A stretch of DNA of 37,514 bases, from positions 1 through 37,514 of the forward strand of contig CACFOQ010000012.1 of NCBI GenBank assembly GCA_902567855.1, written 5' to 3'. Source of the DNA: an uncultured Alphaproteobacteria bacterium. Its GTDB lineage: Bacteria; Pseudomonadota; Alphaproteobacteria; HIMB59; GCA-002718135. Both the position numbers and the translations under genes were made by a program. How positions within the stretch are numbered: position 1 is the stretch's first letter; every line of letters begins with the position of its first letter. The notes under the pieces are model-generated. The model saw only the letters and a program-made list of their open reading frames with translations, ran no database searches and was not told the DNA's origin. Shown here in pieces: positions 16,892 to 26,548 of the stretch.

Positions 16892-17823
16892 TATCCAAAT
16901 AATAGAAATATAAATGAAATTGTAAAAAAACTTACAAATGTACTTAAAACTATATTTGAAGAAATAATTTTTTGTAAGGAATTATATCGGTAACTAAAAT
17001 AATAGGTTTGAGAGCCACTAGGAAGTGCTGCCGCAGTTGTGATTATGAAGACTAATTGATTAGGCATTACAAAAATAAATTTTGCTAAAACAAATGCAAT
17101 ACATGGAAAAAGAAAGTTTTTCAAAATGGTTAAAATAATAGAATATCGAATTTCACTCATAATCTTAAATCCTGCTAAAGAAAAACCTAGGCTTATTAAA
17201 ACTGCTGGTAATGCTATTTTTGAAATAGGTAGTAAAAAAATATTTAAAGAATTTGGCAAAGGTATTTCAAGATAATTTAGTAAAATTCCAATAAGCATTC
17301 CAAATAAAACAATATTTTTTAGTAACCCAATTATTATTTTGAATAATTTTAAAAAGTTTGTTTCTTCTCTATTTCTATACCCCTCAATTATTAAAGTTGC
17401 ATATGTAAAATGTATTAATCCATGAAATAATACTAGTACCATATAAGGCATAGAGTTTATTGGTCCTAAAATTGAGTACATAAGAGGAATACCAAAAGCT
17501 ACAGAGTTTCCAAAACAACTTCCTAGTCCAAATAGTGCACTATCATCAGTTTTAAAATTAAAAATTTTCTTACTAAAAAAAAATCCGATTATAAAAATTA
17601 TTATTCCAGATCCAAAAAAAACTAACAATAATTCAAATAAAATTATTTCTGGAAATTTTATTCGCCAAAAATTGCTGATTAGCGCTATAGGTAACAAAAT
17701 ATTAAAACAAATAAAATTAAATTTATTTGTAATGTAATCAGGAATGATATTAATTTTTTTTAATATAAAACCTAAAATTATATATCCAAAAACGCTAAAA
17801 ATTGTTGAATATAGACTACTCAT
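16888..17823 (-). CDS. Auxin-efflux-carrier (AEC) family permease
   Basis: This inner-membrane secondary transporter has about ten hydrophobic segments over 311 residues. Features seen are FGYIILGFILKK in the first helix, ICFNILLPIALISNF, a GLGSCFGNSVAFGIPLM segment with the broken-helix Asn-Ser typical of AEC carriers, and a second-half repeat with LPAVLISLGFSLAG and TTAAALPSGSQTYYFSYRY. Bacterial members move malate, malonate or other organic acids; the substrate is unknown. I chose the ATG at 17823, which overlaps the AsmA-like gene by 8 bases. An in-frame TTG at 17844 would only add seven residues. It is the last gene of the long minus-strand run. Confidence 0.88.
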   Translation of the reverse strand: MSSLYSTIFSVFGYIILGFILKKINIIPDYITNKFNFICFNILLPIALISNFWRIKFPEIILFELLLVFFGSGIIIFIIGFFFSKKIFNFKTDDSALFGLGSCFGNSVAFGIPLMYSILGPINSMPYMVLVLFHGLIHFTYATLIIEGYRNREETNFLKLFKIIIGLLKNIVLFGMLIGILLNYLEIPLPNSLNIFLLPISKIALPAVLISLGFSLAGFKIMSEIRYSIILTILKNFLFPCIAFVLAKFIFVMPNQLVFIITTAAALPSGSQTYYFSYRYNSLQKIISSNIVLSTFVSFFTISFIFLLFGY

Positions 17824-18898
17824 TTGTTCCAAGAAGCTTATCAATTAGTGATTGAATGCCTTCATCAAAAACTTTTTTTAGATCTGCATTTTCATCTTTA
17901 TTATTTGAAATAATATTTTCATTAACTATTTGTATAGAAGGATTTTCTATATTGCCAAGAACTAAGGCTTCTACAACTAAATTATCTGATTCAAAAAAAA
18001 GAATTTTGACATCAAAAAGATCTGCAATCATATCGTAGGATCCTTTAATATCTATTCGATTATTTTGATTTTTGACATTTAAGTTATCAGTTTGAATTAA
18101 TCCGCTTTTTATATTTAAATCACCTTTAAAAAGAGCTGGTTTCCCATCAAATCCATCAATTATCTGAGTTAAGGATTTACTTAAATTACTTAAATTTGGC
18201 ATTTTTTCAATTAATAATCTAAGGAAGGCAATTCCAAATCTTTCTTCTTCTGTTACTGCAAAATACATACTTCCATTTATTGGCACAGACGCTTTAGCAC
18301 TTTGCAATATATTATTTTTTTTAGAGTTAAATTTAAACTGATTGGAGGATAGCTTTATTTCTATTCTTTCCCAATTAGCTAAATTTAATTGTCTTAATAT
18401 CTGATTTAAATGTAAATTTTTTATATCTCCTGTTATATTTATTTTTTCTAATTCTGAATTATTTATATTTCCATTTAAAAAAAATTTACCATCACCTACT
18501 TTCCCAGTTAAATTTTTTAGTATAATTTTTTTATCATTAAAAATATAATTCCCGTAGGCTTCTAAAGATTTAATTTCAAGACCATTAATAAAAAAAGAAT
18601 TACTATCTATTTTAAAATTTAATGGAGAAAAGTTATAAGACTGTATAAAAGAAATATTAATTTCTTTTGATGAATAAATATTTAAATTATTTTCTATTTT
18701 ACTTTTAACATTTAATTGTATTTTAGGTAAAAAAACCCAGTCAGGTTCTTCATTTAATACAATTTTTGCATTAAGATCTTTTTCTAAATTATTTATAATT
18801 TTTTCTATGTTATAATTTTTATTTAAATTATAAATTACAATGATACTAATTAATATTAGAATAAAAAGAAAAAAAAATAAAAATTTTGTAATTTTCAT
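17816..18898 (-). CDS. AsmA-like membrane-anchored protein
   Basis: AsmA-family proteins are anchored in the inner membrane with a large periplasmic part, and are linked to outer-membrane assembly and phospholipid transport. The 360-residue protein has one N-terminal membrane helix (about 5-24). A beta-rich stretch follows, with LNAKIVLNEEPDWVFLPKIQL and repeated I/L/N strand patterns. The conserved C-terminal block contains VPINGSMYFAV, FDGKPALFKGDLNIKSG and GSYDMIADLFDVKI. It is shorter than E. coli AsmA (617 residues). Its ATG overlaps the stop of the phosphotransferase gene by one base (TAATG), and its stop overlaps the AEC gene, so all three are probably translated from one message. Confidence 0.78.
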   Translation of the reverse strand: MKITKFLFFFLFILILISIIVIYNLNKNYNIEKIINNLEKDLNAKIVLNEEPDWVFLPKIQLNVKSKIENNLNIYSSKEINISFIQSYNFSPLNFKIDSNSFFINGLEIKSLEAYGNYIFNDKKIILKNLTGKVGDGKFFLNGNINNSELEKINITGDIKNLHLNQILRQLNLANWERIEIKLSSNQFKFNSKKNNILQSAKASVPINGSMYFAVTEEERFGIAFLRLLIEKMPNLSNLSKSLTQIIDGFDGKPALFKGDLNIKSGLIQTDNLNVKNQNNRIDIKGSYDMIADLFDVKILFFESDNLVVEALVLGNIENPSIQIVNENIISNNKDENADLKKVFDEGIQSLIDKLLGTNE

Positions 18899-19758
18899 TA
18901 CTGAATTTTTTTAAACTCATCTTCAAATTTATTTAAATTTTCATCTGTGTATTTTTTATAATCAAAATCTATTTTTGAAGTAATTTCAGAAGTCATACTC
19001 CATAAAGTTTCTCTTAGTAGTGAAGCACATTTTATAGCTAAATATTTTGACATTTTTTCAGCTGATATTTTTTGATCAAAATAATTTTCAAGTAAATATA
19101 TTTCCTGGTCATTTGAAAATTCATTATTAGAAGCTAAACCACCCAAATCAAATAGAGGTGTATTGAACCCAGCGTATTCCCAATCAACTACCCAGACTTT
19201 ATTTTCATTTTCTATAAAATTAGCTGGCAAGAAATCATTATGACAAAAAACTATTTCATAAGGGGAGGCAATTTTGTTTAGCTGATCACTCTTTATAATT
19301 AATTCATCTAATTTTTTAATGTAAGGGCTGTTATTCTCCTTTAAAAAATTTGAATAATGTCTAACAACGTGAAATACCCAAAATAAAGGAGGATCACCAA
19401 TAATAAATTTAGGAATTTCTATATGAATATTTTTTATAATTTTAATAATTTTGTCTAAATTTTTAATTACTAATTCTGAGTTATAAGTCACTGATTTTAT
19501 ATATTCAAAAACAATGATTCCTTTTGAAGAATAAATTAACTTAGGAGCTATATTTGCCAATGACGCAGCTTGACTAGCAATAATTTCATTTTTTCTTATT
19601 ACTAAATGTTCAAATATATCCTCTCCAATTCTAACAAAATATTTTTTTTGACCATCTGTAACTAAAAAATTTTGATTAGTTATTCCACCCGTTATACTGT
19701 CTATAGAAATTTCATTTTTCCATAATGGCAATTTTTTTATAGAATCTTTTATATTCAT
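18898..19758 (-). CDS. Choline-kinase / aminoglycoside-phosphotransferase-fold kinase
   Basis: This cytoplasmic small-molecule kinase has 286 residues. The N-terminal lobe has GGITNQNFLV (nucleotide loop) and KYFVRIGE with the ATP-binding region. The catalytic loop is FCHNDFLPANFI (near 168-179), and the metal-binding Asp lies in VWVVDWEYAGFNTPLFDLGGL (starting near 187). The HNDxxPANF and DWEYAGxN patterns are those of choline and ethanolamine kinases and related LicA-like enzymes rather than antibiotic-resistance kinases. It sits directly downstream of a methylated-glycine dehydrogenase gene (37-base gap), so a link to choline metabolism is attractive but inferred. It overlaps the AsmA-like gene through TAATG. 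Confidence 0.82.
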   Translation of the reverse strand: MNIKDSIKKLPLWKNEISIDSITGGITNQNFLVTDGQKKYFVRIGEDIFEHLVIRKNEIIASQAASLANIAPKLIYSSKGIIVFEYIKSVTYNSELVIKNLDKIIKIIKNIHIEIPKFIIGDPPLFWVFHVVRHYSNFLKENNSPYIKKLDELIIKSDQLNKIASPYEIVFCHNDFLPANFIENENKVWVVDWEYAGFNTPLFDLGGLASNNEFSNDQEIYLLENYFDQKISAEKMSKYLAIKCASLLRETLWSMTSEITSKIDFDYKKYTDENLNKFEDEFKKIQ

Positions 19759-19795
19759 AATATTAATTTAAATTATATCTAATTTATAAGATAAT

Positions 19796-22243
19796 TTAAC
19801 TTTTAATTTTACTATTTTTTGGATCATGCAAAGGTAAAAGAAGAAGTTTTGCATCATATTTCACTTTAGATACTTCAATTTGAAATATTTCATTTTTCAT
19901 ATCATTTTTATTTATTTTTGAGTCTATATATCCAAAAGCCATATTTTTATTATAGCAAAAAGAATAATTTCCAGATGTAGTTTCACCTATAATATTTTCT
20001 CTATAATAAATTGGTTCATCATGAAGCAACAAAGGATTACCAGGATTTGAGTCTATTAAAATAAACATCGCCAGCTGTTTTTTTTGATTAGATTTATTAT
20101 TTAATAAACTTTTTTTCCCAAGAAATTCAAAATCTTTATTTTCCTTTACAGCAAAATTCAAACCTGATTCATAAGGGTTTTCTGCTGGTGAAATATCATG
20201 TCCCCAATGTAGATAACCTTTTTCCATACGCATAATATCCATGGCAAGTCTACCTGCATGAACCATATTAAAATTTTTACCTATATTATTAATTATCTCA
20301 TAAATTTTTTTAGATTCTTTTATTGGTATATATAATTCCCAACCTAACTCTCCAACGTATGAAAGCCTTTGAAACCAAATATCAATATTATTAATTTTTA
20401 AAAATTTTCCCGTACCAAAGGGAAACTTATTATTTTCAAATTCATTTCCAACCATTTGAGTAAGTAAAGATCTACTTTTAGGTCCAAAAATTCCAAAACA
20501 AGAATAACTATCTGTAATATCAGTAAATTTAACATCTTGATCTAAATAACGAAGTATATGTTTTTTATCATGCTCTCTCACACCTGAGCCAGTTATAATT
20601 CTAAATTTATTTTTTGATATACATGTTACTGATAGATCAGCTTCTATTCCTCCTTTAGAATTTAGCATTTGTGTGTATGTAATTGCACCATCATTATTTT
20701 TAATATCATTAGAACATAAGTATTGAAGAGATGAATATGCAGCTTCACCTTCAATTTCAAATTTCGCAAAAGGAGTTAATTCGAAAAAACCAACATTTTT
20801 TCTCGTATTTATAGTTTCATTTTGTGCAGATTTGTACCAATTTTGATATCCAAAACTATATTTAAATTCTGGCTTTTCTCCATCTATTGCATACCACAAA
20901 GGACTTTCAAACCCAGCTACTTGACCAAAGCAAGCACCTTCTTTTTTTAACAAATCATGATAAGGAAAAGTTTTGATATTTCGTGATGTTTTTTGTTGTT
21001 TATATGGCCAATGCATAGCGTATTGATTACCCAAACTTTCTGCAGCTCTATCAATTATAAAATTTGTTTCAGAATGAAATTTTTCAAATCGAGTTATGTC
21101 GAGAGAGAAAACATCTTCATTAACTTCTCCATTAATCATCCATTCTGCTGTAACTTTTCCTGCACCTCCTGCACTAACAATTCCAATACTGTTAAAACCA
21201 CAACAAACAAAAAAATTTTTAATTTCAGGTGTTTCACCTAACAAATAGTTTGTATCAGGAGTAAAAGATTCAGGCCCATTAAAGAATTTTCTAATTCCTG
21301 CAGTCTCAAGGCTAGGTATTCTTTTTACTGCATGCATTAAATATGGTTCAAAATGATCAAAATCTTCCTGCAATTCAGCAAAAGAAAAGTCATTTGGGAC
21401 TAAATTAGTTTTTGTAAAAGCTGGTTTTGCATTTGGTTCAAATATTCCTACTAAAAACTTACCTGCATCTTCCTTTATATAAAGACAATGATTGTAATCT
21501 CTTAAAACAGGAAGTGATTTATTTAAGTTATCTATGGGTTCAGTTAAAATATAAAAGTGTTCTACTGGATATAAAGGAACACTTACATTAACCTCAGCAG
21601 CTATTTGTCTAGACCACATACCTGAAGCAAGAACTATATATTCGCATTCAATTTTTCCTTGATTAGTCTCTACACCCCCAATCTTGTTATTTTTTGTTAG
21701 TATTTTTTTAACTAAACAATTTTCAATAATTTTTGCACCATTTTGTTTTGCTCCTTTAGCTAGAACATTTGTTACTCCTACTGGATCTGCTTGTCCATCT
21801 TTGGGAATAAAGACTCCTCCAATTATATCTTCTGTATTAATTACCGGATAAATTTCTGAAATTTCATCATTGCTTACTTCTCTTGCATCGATATTAAAAA
21901 GTTGAGCAGTGTTTACCTGTCTCTTTAACTCATCTAATCTCCCTTTAGTAGTTGCAACAGTTAAAGATCCATTTTGTTTAAGTCCTGTTGATAAGCCTGT
22001 TTCCTTTTCAAGTTCTTTGTATAAATTTAATGAATGGTTTCTTAACTTGGTAATTGTTGCTGATGAACCAATCTGTCCTATTAGCCCTGCAGCATGCCAA
22101 GTAGTTCCTGAAGTTAATTGATCTCTTTCTAATAAAACAATATCTTTCCATCCAAATTTGGCAAGATGATAGGCTACTGAGCAACCAGCTACTCCTCCGC
22201 CTATTATAACTACTTTCGCTGAACTAGGTAAAGATGAAACCAT
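19796..22243 (-). CDS. FAD-dependent dimethylglycine/sarcosine dehydrogenase-like protein (DAO-GcvT fusion)
   Basis: This family demethylates N-methylglycines and hands the one-carbon unit to tetrahydrofolate. The 815-residue protein has an N-terminal FAD-binding domain (about 5-375) with VVIIGGGVAG (11-20). TSGTTWHAAG (44-53) follows, in which H50 corresponds to the histidine that binds FAD covalently in mammalian dimethylglycine dehydrogenase. A linker domain with AESLGNQYAMHWP comes next, then a folate-binding GcvT-like domain (about 430-690) including GELGWELYIP, and a C-terminal barrel with NPLLLHDEPIY. Length and order match the dimethylglycine and sarcosine dehydrogenase group. Several paralogues with different methylamine substrates exist in marine alphaproteobacteria, so the exact substrate is open. 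It begins 2 bases after the preceding hydrolase gene. Confidence 0.9.
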   Translation of the reverse strand: MVSSLPSSAKVVIIGGGVAGCSVAYHLAKFGWKDIVLLERDQLTSGTTWHAAGLIGQIGSSATITKLRNHSLNLYKELEKETGLSTGLKQNGSLTVATTKGRLDELKRQVNTAQLFNIDAREVSNDEISEIYPVINTEDIIGGVFIPKDGQADPVGVTNVLAKGAKQNGAKIIENCLVKKILTKNNKIGGVETNQGKIECEYIVLASGMWSRQIAAEVNVSVPLYPVEHFYILTEPIDNLNKSLPVLRDYNHCLYIKEDAGKFLVGIFEPNAKPAFTKTNLVPNDFSFAELQEDFDHFEPYLMHAVKRIPSLETAGIRKFFNGPESFTPDTNYLLGETPEIKNFFVCCGFNSIGIVSAGGAGKVTAEWMINGEVNEDVFSLDITRFEKFHSETNFIIDRAAESLGNQYAMHWPYKQQKTSRNIKTFPYHDLLKKEGACFGQVAGFESPLWYAIDGEKPEFKYSFGYQNWYKSAQNETINTRKNVGFFELTPFAKFEIEGEAAYSSLQYLCSNDIKNNDGAITYTQMLNSKGGIEADLSVTCISKNKFRIITGSGVREHDKKHILRYLDQDVKFTDITDSYSCFGIFGPKSRSLLTQMVGNEFENNKFPFGTGKFLKINNIDIWFQRLSYVGELGWELYIPIKESKKIYEIINNIGKNFNMVHAGRLAMDIMRMEKGYLHWGHDISPAENPYESGLNFAVKENKDFEFLGKKSLLNNKSNQKKQLAMFILIDSNPGNPLLLHDEPIYYRENIIGETTSGNYSFCYNKNMAFGYIDSKINKNDMKNEIFQIEVSKVKYDAKLLLLPLHDPKNSKIKS

Positions 22244-22245
22244 AA

Positions 22246-23259
22246 TTACAAATATAATTTTTCTACGTGAGGTTCAAACATTTTATCAACTTCATCAAAA
22301 TTTATATTTTCTATAGATGAGGGACTCCATTTAGGTTTATGTGTCTTACTTACTAACACTGCATCAACTCCATTATCAAAATCATTTCTATAAACCATAT
22401 GTTGGCAAAGTTGATATTCCATTTCTAAACATTCTTTTAAAGACTTAGATTTAGCATTATTAAGTAATTCTATAGAAATAGCTAGACTCATTGGACATCG
22501 GGTAAGTAAATGAGAATATATTTTTTTACCAAACTCATCTTTAGAATTCTTTAATTGATAAAAAATATTAATTAAATTATTTTGAAAAATATCTTCAATA
22601 AAATTTTTATTTTTATCAATTATAGAATCTAATTCAGGATATTTACTGGTATTTTCTATATTCCCTGTTTGTATATAATTTTTTTTTATCTCTTCAATCT
22701 TATCTGCATCAGAGTAATGAGTTGCTAAACCAAGATCCATAACATCACGAGCATTGATAGCAAATCCTGTAAGGCTTAGAAATAATCCTACACCTCTATT
22801 TAATTTAGATAAAAAATAACTTGCTCCTACATCTGGAAAAAAACCTATTGCACTTTCAGGCATAGCAAACTTTGTGTTTTGTGTTGCTACTCTATATTTG
22901 CCATACATTGATAAACCGACACCTCCTCCCATAACAATTCCATTCCAAATACTCAAATAATCTTTTTTAAATTCATTAATAGCATTATTTAAAGTGTATT
23001 CTTTTTGAAAAAATATTTCTTTTAAATTATTTTTATTAGAAGATAGAAAAAGATTTTTTACATCTCCACCAGCACAAAAAGCATTTCCCTCACCATATAC
23101 TAAAACTCTTTTTATTGAATTTTCTAGATCCCATTCATTCAATTTTTTTAAAAAAATTTCAGCCATATCATAATTAAGGGCGTTTAGAGCTTTAGGTCTA
23201 TTGAGTTTTATTATACCTGTATCGTTTTTCTGAGAAAAATTAATATATTCTTCCGCCAT
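22246..23259 (-). CDS. 3-hydroxyisobutyryl-CoA hydrolase (enoyl-CoA hydratase superfamily)
   Basis: This enzyme hydrolyses 3-hydroxyisobutyryl-CoA in valine breakdown. The 337-residue crotonase-fold protein has LNRPKALNALN (19-29) and FCAGGDVKNLF (61-71) for the oxyanion hole, GIVMGGGVGLSMYG (107-120), and MPESAIGFFPDVGASYFLS (133-151). E135 and D143 in that last block correspond to the catalytic Glu/Asp pair, eight residues apart as in the human enzyme. The FFPDVGxSYFLS block separates hydrolases of this type from ordinary enoyl-CoA hydratases. It lies one base after uvrB and two before the dehydrogenase gene, in a run that mixes catabolism with DNA repair. Confidence 0.9.
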   Translation of the reverse strand: MAEEYINFSQKNDTGIIKLNRPKALNALNYDMAEIFLKKLNEWDLENSIKRVLVYGEGNAFCAGGDVKNLFLSSNKNNLKEIFFQKEYTLNNAINEFKKDYLSIWNGIVMGGGVGLSMYGKYRVATQNTKFAMPESAIGFFPDVGASYFLSKLNRGVGLFLSLTGFAINARDVMDLGLATHYSDADKIEEIKKNYIQTGNIENTSKYPELDSIIDKNKNFIEDIFQNNLINIFYQLKNSKDEFGKKIYSHLLTRCPMSLAISIELLNNAKSKSLKECLEMEYQLCQHMVYRNDFDNGVDAVLVSKTHKPKWSPSSIENINFDEVDKMFEPHVEKLYL

Positions 23260-23260
23260 T

Positions 23261-25310
23261 TTATCTTTCTAATGCTTTTTTATTTAAACCCATTTGTTTT
23301 GCTTTTAATCTATTAATTTCATCACGAACAGTTGCAGCATCTTCAAATTCCAAATTAGATGCAAATGTATTCATCTTTTTTTCTAATTCTTTTATATGTA
23401 CTTCAAGATCTTTTCCAACTAGCTGCTTAACATTATCTATTGGAATTGTGACATGATCTTGTTCAGCTGTACTATCAATAATCTCCTCAATAGATTTTTT
23501 AATACTAACAGGAGTAATTTTATTTTCTTTATTATACTGTAGTTGCTTTTTCCTTCTCCTCGATGTTTCTTCTATTGCTGCTAACATACTTTTAGTTTTA
23601 GTATCAGCATACATAACAACTTTACTTTCAATATTTCTCGCTGCTCGTCCTATTGTTTGAATTAAACTTGTTTTGGATCTTAAATATCCTTCTTTGTCAG
23701 CATCAAGAATTGCCATTAGAGCACATTCGGGTATATCCAATCCTTCTCTGAGCAAATTAATGCCAACTAAAATATTAAAGACACCTAAACGTAAATCTCT
23801 AATTATCTCAATTCTTTCCAAAGTATCAATATCTGAATGTAAATAGCGAACTTTAAAGCCTTCTTCATGTAGATATTCTGTAAGATCTTCAGACATTTTT
23901 TTTGGTTAAAGTTGTGATCATGACCCTATAACCACTTTCAATAGTTTTACGACATTCATCAACAAGATTATCTATTTGATGTTTAGTGGGTCTAATTTCT
24001 ATTGGAGGATCTACCAGACCAGTAGGTCTAATTACTTGTTCAACAAATATTCCACCAGTTTTATCTAATTCATAGTCTCCCGGAGTGGCACTGACAAAGA
24101 CTGTTTGTGGTCTCATTGCATCCCATTCTTCTCTTTTAAGAGGTCTATTATCTAAACAACTAGGTAATCTAAATCCATATTGTGAAAGAGTTGATTTTCG
24201 CGAAAAGTCACCTTTGTACATTCCTGAAATTTGTGAACATGTAATGTGACTTTCATCAATAAATAAAAGAGAATCTTCTGGAATATATTCATAAAGTGTT
24301 GGAGGAGGTTCACCTGGTTTTCTACCTGACAGATATCTAGAATAATTTTCAATTCCACTACAACTTCCTGTTGTTTCTAACATCTCTAAGTCAAAATTTG
24401 TTCTTTCATCAAGACGTTGTTTTTCTAATAATTTATTTTCAGTTTCAAAAACGACAAGTTGCTGTTTTAAATCTTCTTTAATTTGAGTTATCGCTTTTTT
24501 AATAGTAGGTTTGGGAGTGACATAGTGTGAGTTTGCAAAAATTCTTATTTTATCTAATGAATCTAATTTTTCACCAGTTAGAGGGTCGACTTCAGTAATC
24601 ATTTCAATTTCATCTCCAAACATTGAAATTTTCCAAGAACGATCTTCAAAGTGAGATGGAAAAATTTCTAAAATATCACCTTTCACCCTAAAGCTCCCTC
24701 TCTTAAAGTCCATATCTCTTCGTTTATATAAAAGCTCAACTAATTTTCTAATTATAAAATCTCTTTCAATGTTTTGATTTTTTTCTAAAGTAAATGACAT
24801 TGAAGAATAGGTCTCAACTGAGCCTATTCCATATATACACGAAACAGATGCAACAATTATTGTATCTCTTCTTTCAATTAAAGAACGGGTCGCAGAATGT
24901 CTTAATCGATCGATTTGTTCATTTATTGAAGATTCTTTTTCAATATATGTATCTGATCGAGGAACATATGCCTCAGGAGTATAATAATCATAATAACTGA
25001 CAAAATATTCAACTGCATTATTAGGAAATAAACTTTTCATTTCGCCGTATAGTTGTGCTGCAAGAGTTTTGTTTGGCGCCATGATTAGAGTAGGTTTTTG
25101 TAATGCTTCTATAACTTTAGCCATTGTAAAAGTTTTCCCTGAGCCAGTAACTCCAAGTAATACCTGCTCATTTTCTCCTTTTTTTATATTTTTTACCAAT
25201 GAATTTATGGCATTTGGCTGATCTCCATTGGGTTTATAATCACTTGTTATTACAAATTTGTTATTATTTGCTTCACTAAGAGCGTCAAAGTTAGGGGAAT
25301 TTTGGTTCAT
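23261..25310 (-). CDS. uvrB: Excinuclease ABC subunit B, interrupted by a one-base frameshift
   Basis: UvrB is the damage-verifying helicase-like subunit of nucleotide excision repair. The gene is in two frames: codons from 25310 to 23889 give 473 residues ending TLTKKNV, and a second frame opens at ATG 23896 and runs 211 residues to 23261. Joined, they make a normal UvrB of about 682 residues. Part one has Walker A GVTGSGKT (53-60), the beta-hairpin [20 protein letters not shown] and DEAD-like LFIDESH. Part two has [19 protein letters not shown], motif [11 protein letters not shown] and the C-terminal UVR helices ([17 protein letters not shown]). The break is in an A8 run (T8 on the plus strand, 23896-23903); seven A would restore the expected [14 protein letters not shown] sequencing error, true mutation, slippage or two-piece protein are all possible. 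Confidence 0.93.
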
Positions 25311-26548
25311 TATTTTTTAATATACTTTTCTATATATGAATATCTAGATAGAAATTTACCTTTTTTTATTATTGTGGCATTATTAATTCTACCATCATCT
25401 TTTCCAATTATGAAAGGTAGTACTTCGTTTAAAACTCCATCTCCAAATTCAGTACTTGAATCTCTTGGGAGCTCAGATGGCAGGTTGTCAACAGCCATAA
25501 CAGCAATTGATTCTTCTGATTGTGAACATTCGGATAATTCTTTTTTATTATAATAAAAGTGTGGATCTTTTATTGTTGTTGATTTTAAAGTTGTAGGAAT
25601 AGAGCCATTAAGATCACAGGTAATATCTCCAATAACTTGTAAATTTAAATATTTATTTAAATTTTTTAATTCAAAAATTTTAGGTGAATGAGGGTCCCAA
25701 TAATGAGCACTTATTAATACATTTGTACTTAGTAAGTATTCGTGAGCTTTTGATTTATAATCATTTGGAAACTCAATAAAATGTTGAAGATTGAAAGTTT
25801 TTTTTGAATTAGATTTAACATAGTCTTCAGTTTTTAAATTACAAAATACAGGATAAGAAAACTTTTTGTTAAGATATTCTTCTTTTGAAATTTTAGTAAT
25901 ATTTGTTTTTTGTAATAATTCTAAGACACCTTTTGCAACTCTTCCATCTCCAGTAACTAAAATTTTTATTTCAGAAAATTTATTATTACCAATTTCTTTT
26001 ATTAAAGACTCATAATTTTTTAATTCAAAAGCTCTCTTCATATCTATTTTTTTTATAAATTTTTTGTAAAGAGATAGAGAATTATAACATCCAACTATTC
26101 CTGCAAATCGTCCAAATCCTAAATAACGAGCTCCATATTTATTTCTAATATTTTCATAGTCTATTAATGTTATATCTTTTTCTAAAATAGTTTTTATTAA
26201 CTCTTTCTTATCCATCCCAGGAGTGCCTTGGGTTGAAGAAGAATTATCAGATTGGATTTTAGAAGTATGTGAAAAAAATAAATATGTTTTATTTTTATTT
26301 AAAAATTTTGTTCCTATTTCTTTTACTCCCAATATTATATTGCATTCATTTAGATCTTCTTGAATTATAGCGCCTGAATTCTTATATTCTAAATTACTAA
26401 AACATCGGTTTTTTGATGGTTGAACAAGAATATTAACATGATTATATTTTTCCTTAATTTTTGTTACATGATTAGGAACTAGAGGGGCTCTGCTTTCGTC
26501 TTCTCTTGTTTCTCTAATAATACCTAGAGTAAAAGTATTAGAGTTCAT
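25310..26548 (-). CDS. Lysine-2-oxoglutarate reductase (LKR/LYS1-like saccharopine dehydrogenase, lysine side)
   Basis: This enzyme condenses lysine with 2-oxoglutarate to saccharopine, or runs the reverse in fungal lysine synthesis. The 412-residue protein resembles the N-terminal half of the animal/plant bifunctional AASS enzyme. It has [21 protein letters not shown] at the N-terminus, the block [41 protein letters not shown], a Rossmann [13 protein letters not shown], and [20 protein letters not shown] near the end. A separate saccharopine dehydrogenase gene lies directly upstream and overlaps by one base (TAATG), so the two halves of AASS are split but coupled. This pairing argues for lysine breakdown to aminoadipate semialdehyde and glutamate. 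The gene also overlaps uvrB by one base. Confidence 0.85.
   Translation of the reverse strand: MNSNTFTLGIIRETREDESRAPLVPNHVTKIKEKYNHVNILVQPSKNRCFSNLEYKNSGAIIQEDLNECNIILGVKEIGTKFLNKNKTYLFFSHTSKIQSDNSSSTQGTPGMDKKELIKTILEKDITLIDYENIRNKYGARYLGFGRFAGIVGCYNSLSLYKKFIKKIDMKRAFELKNYESLIKEIGNNKFSEIKILVTGDGRVAKGVLELLQKTNITKISKEEYLNKKFSYPVFCNLKTEDYVKSNSKKTFNLQHFIEFPNDYKSKAHEYLLSTNVLISAHYWDPHSPKIFELKNLNKYLNLQVIGDITCDLNGSIPTTLKSTTIKDPHFYYNKKELSECSQSEESIAVMAVDNLPSELPRDSSTEFGDGVLNEVLPFIIGKDDGRINNATIIKKGKFLSRYSYIEKYIKK

Noticed and set aside
17824-17844. In-frame TTG start at 17844 for the AEC permease.
   Set aside because: The ATG at 17823 lies closer to the first membrane helix and needs only an 8-base overlap with the upstream gene.
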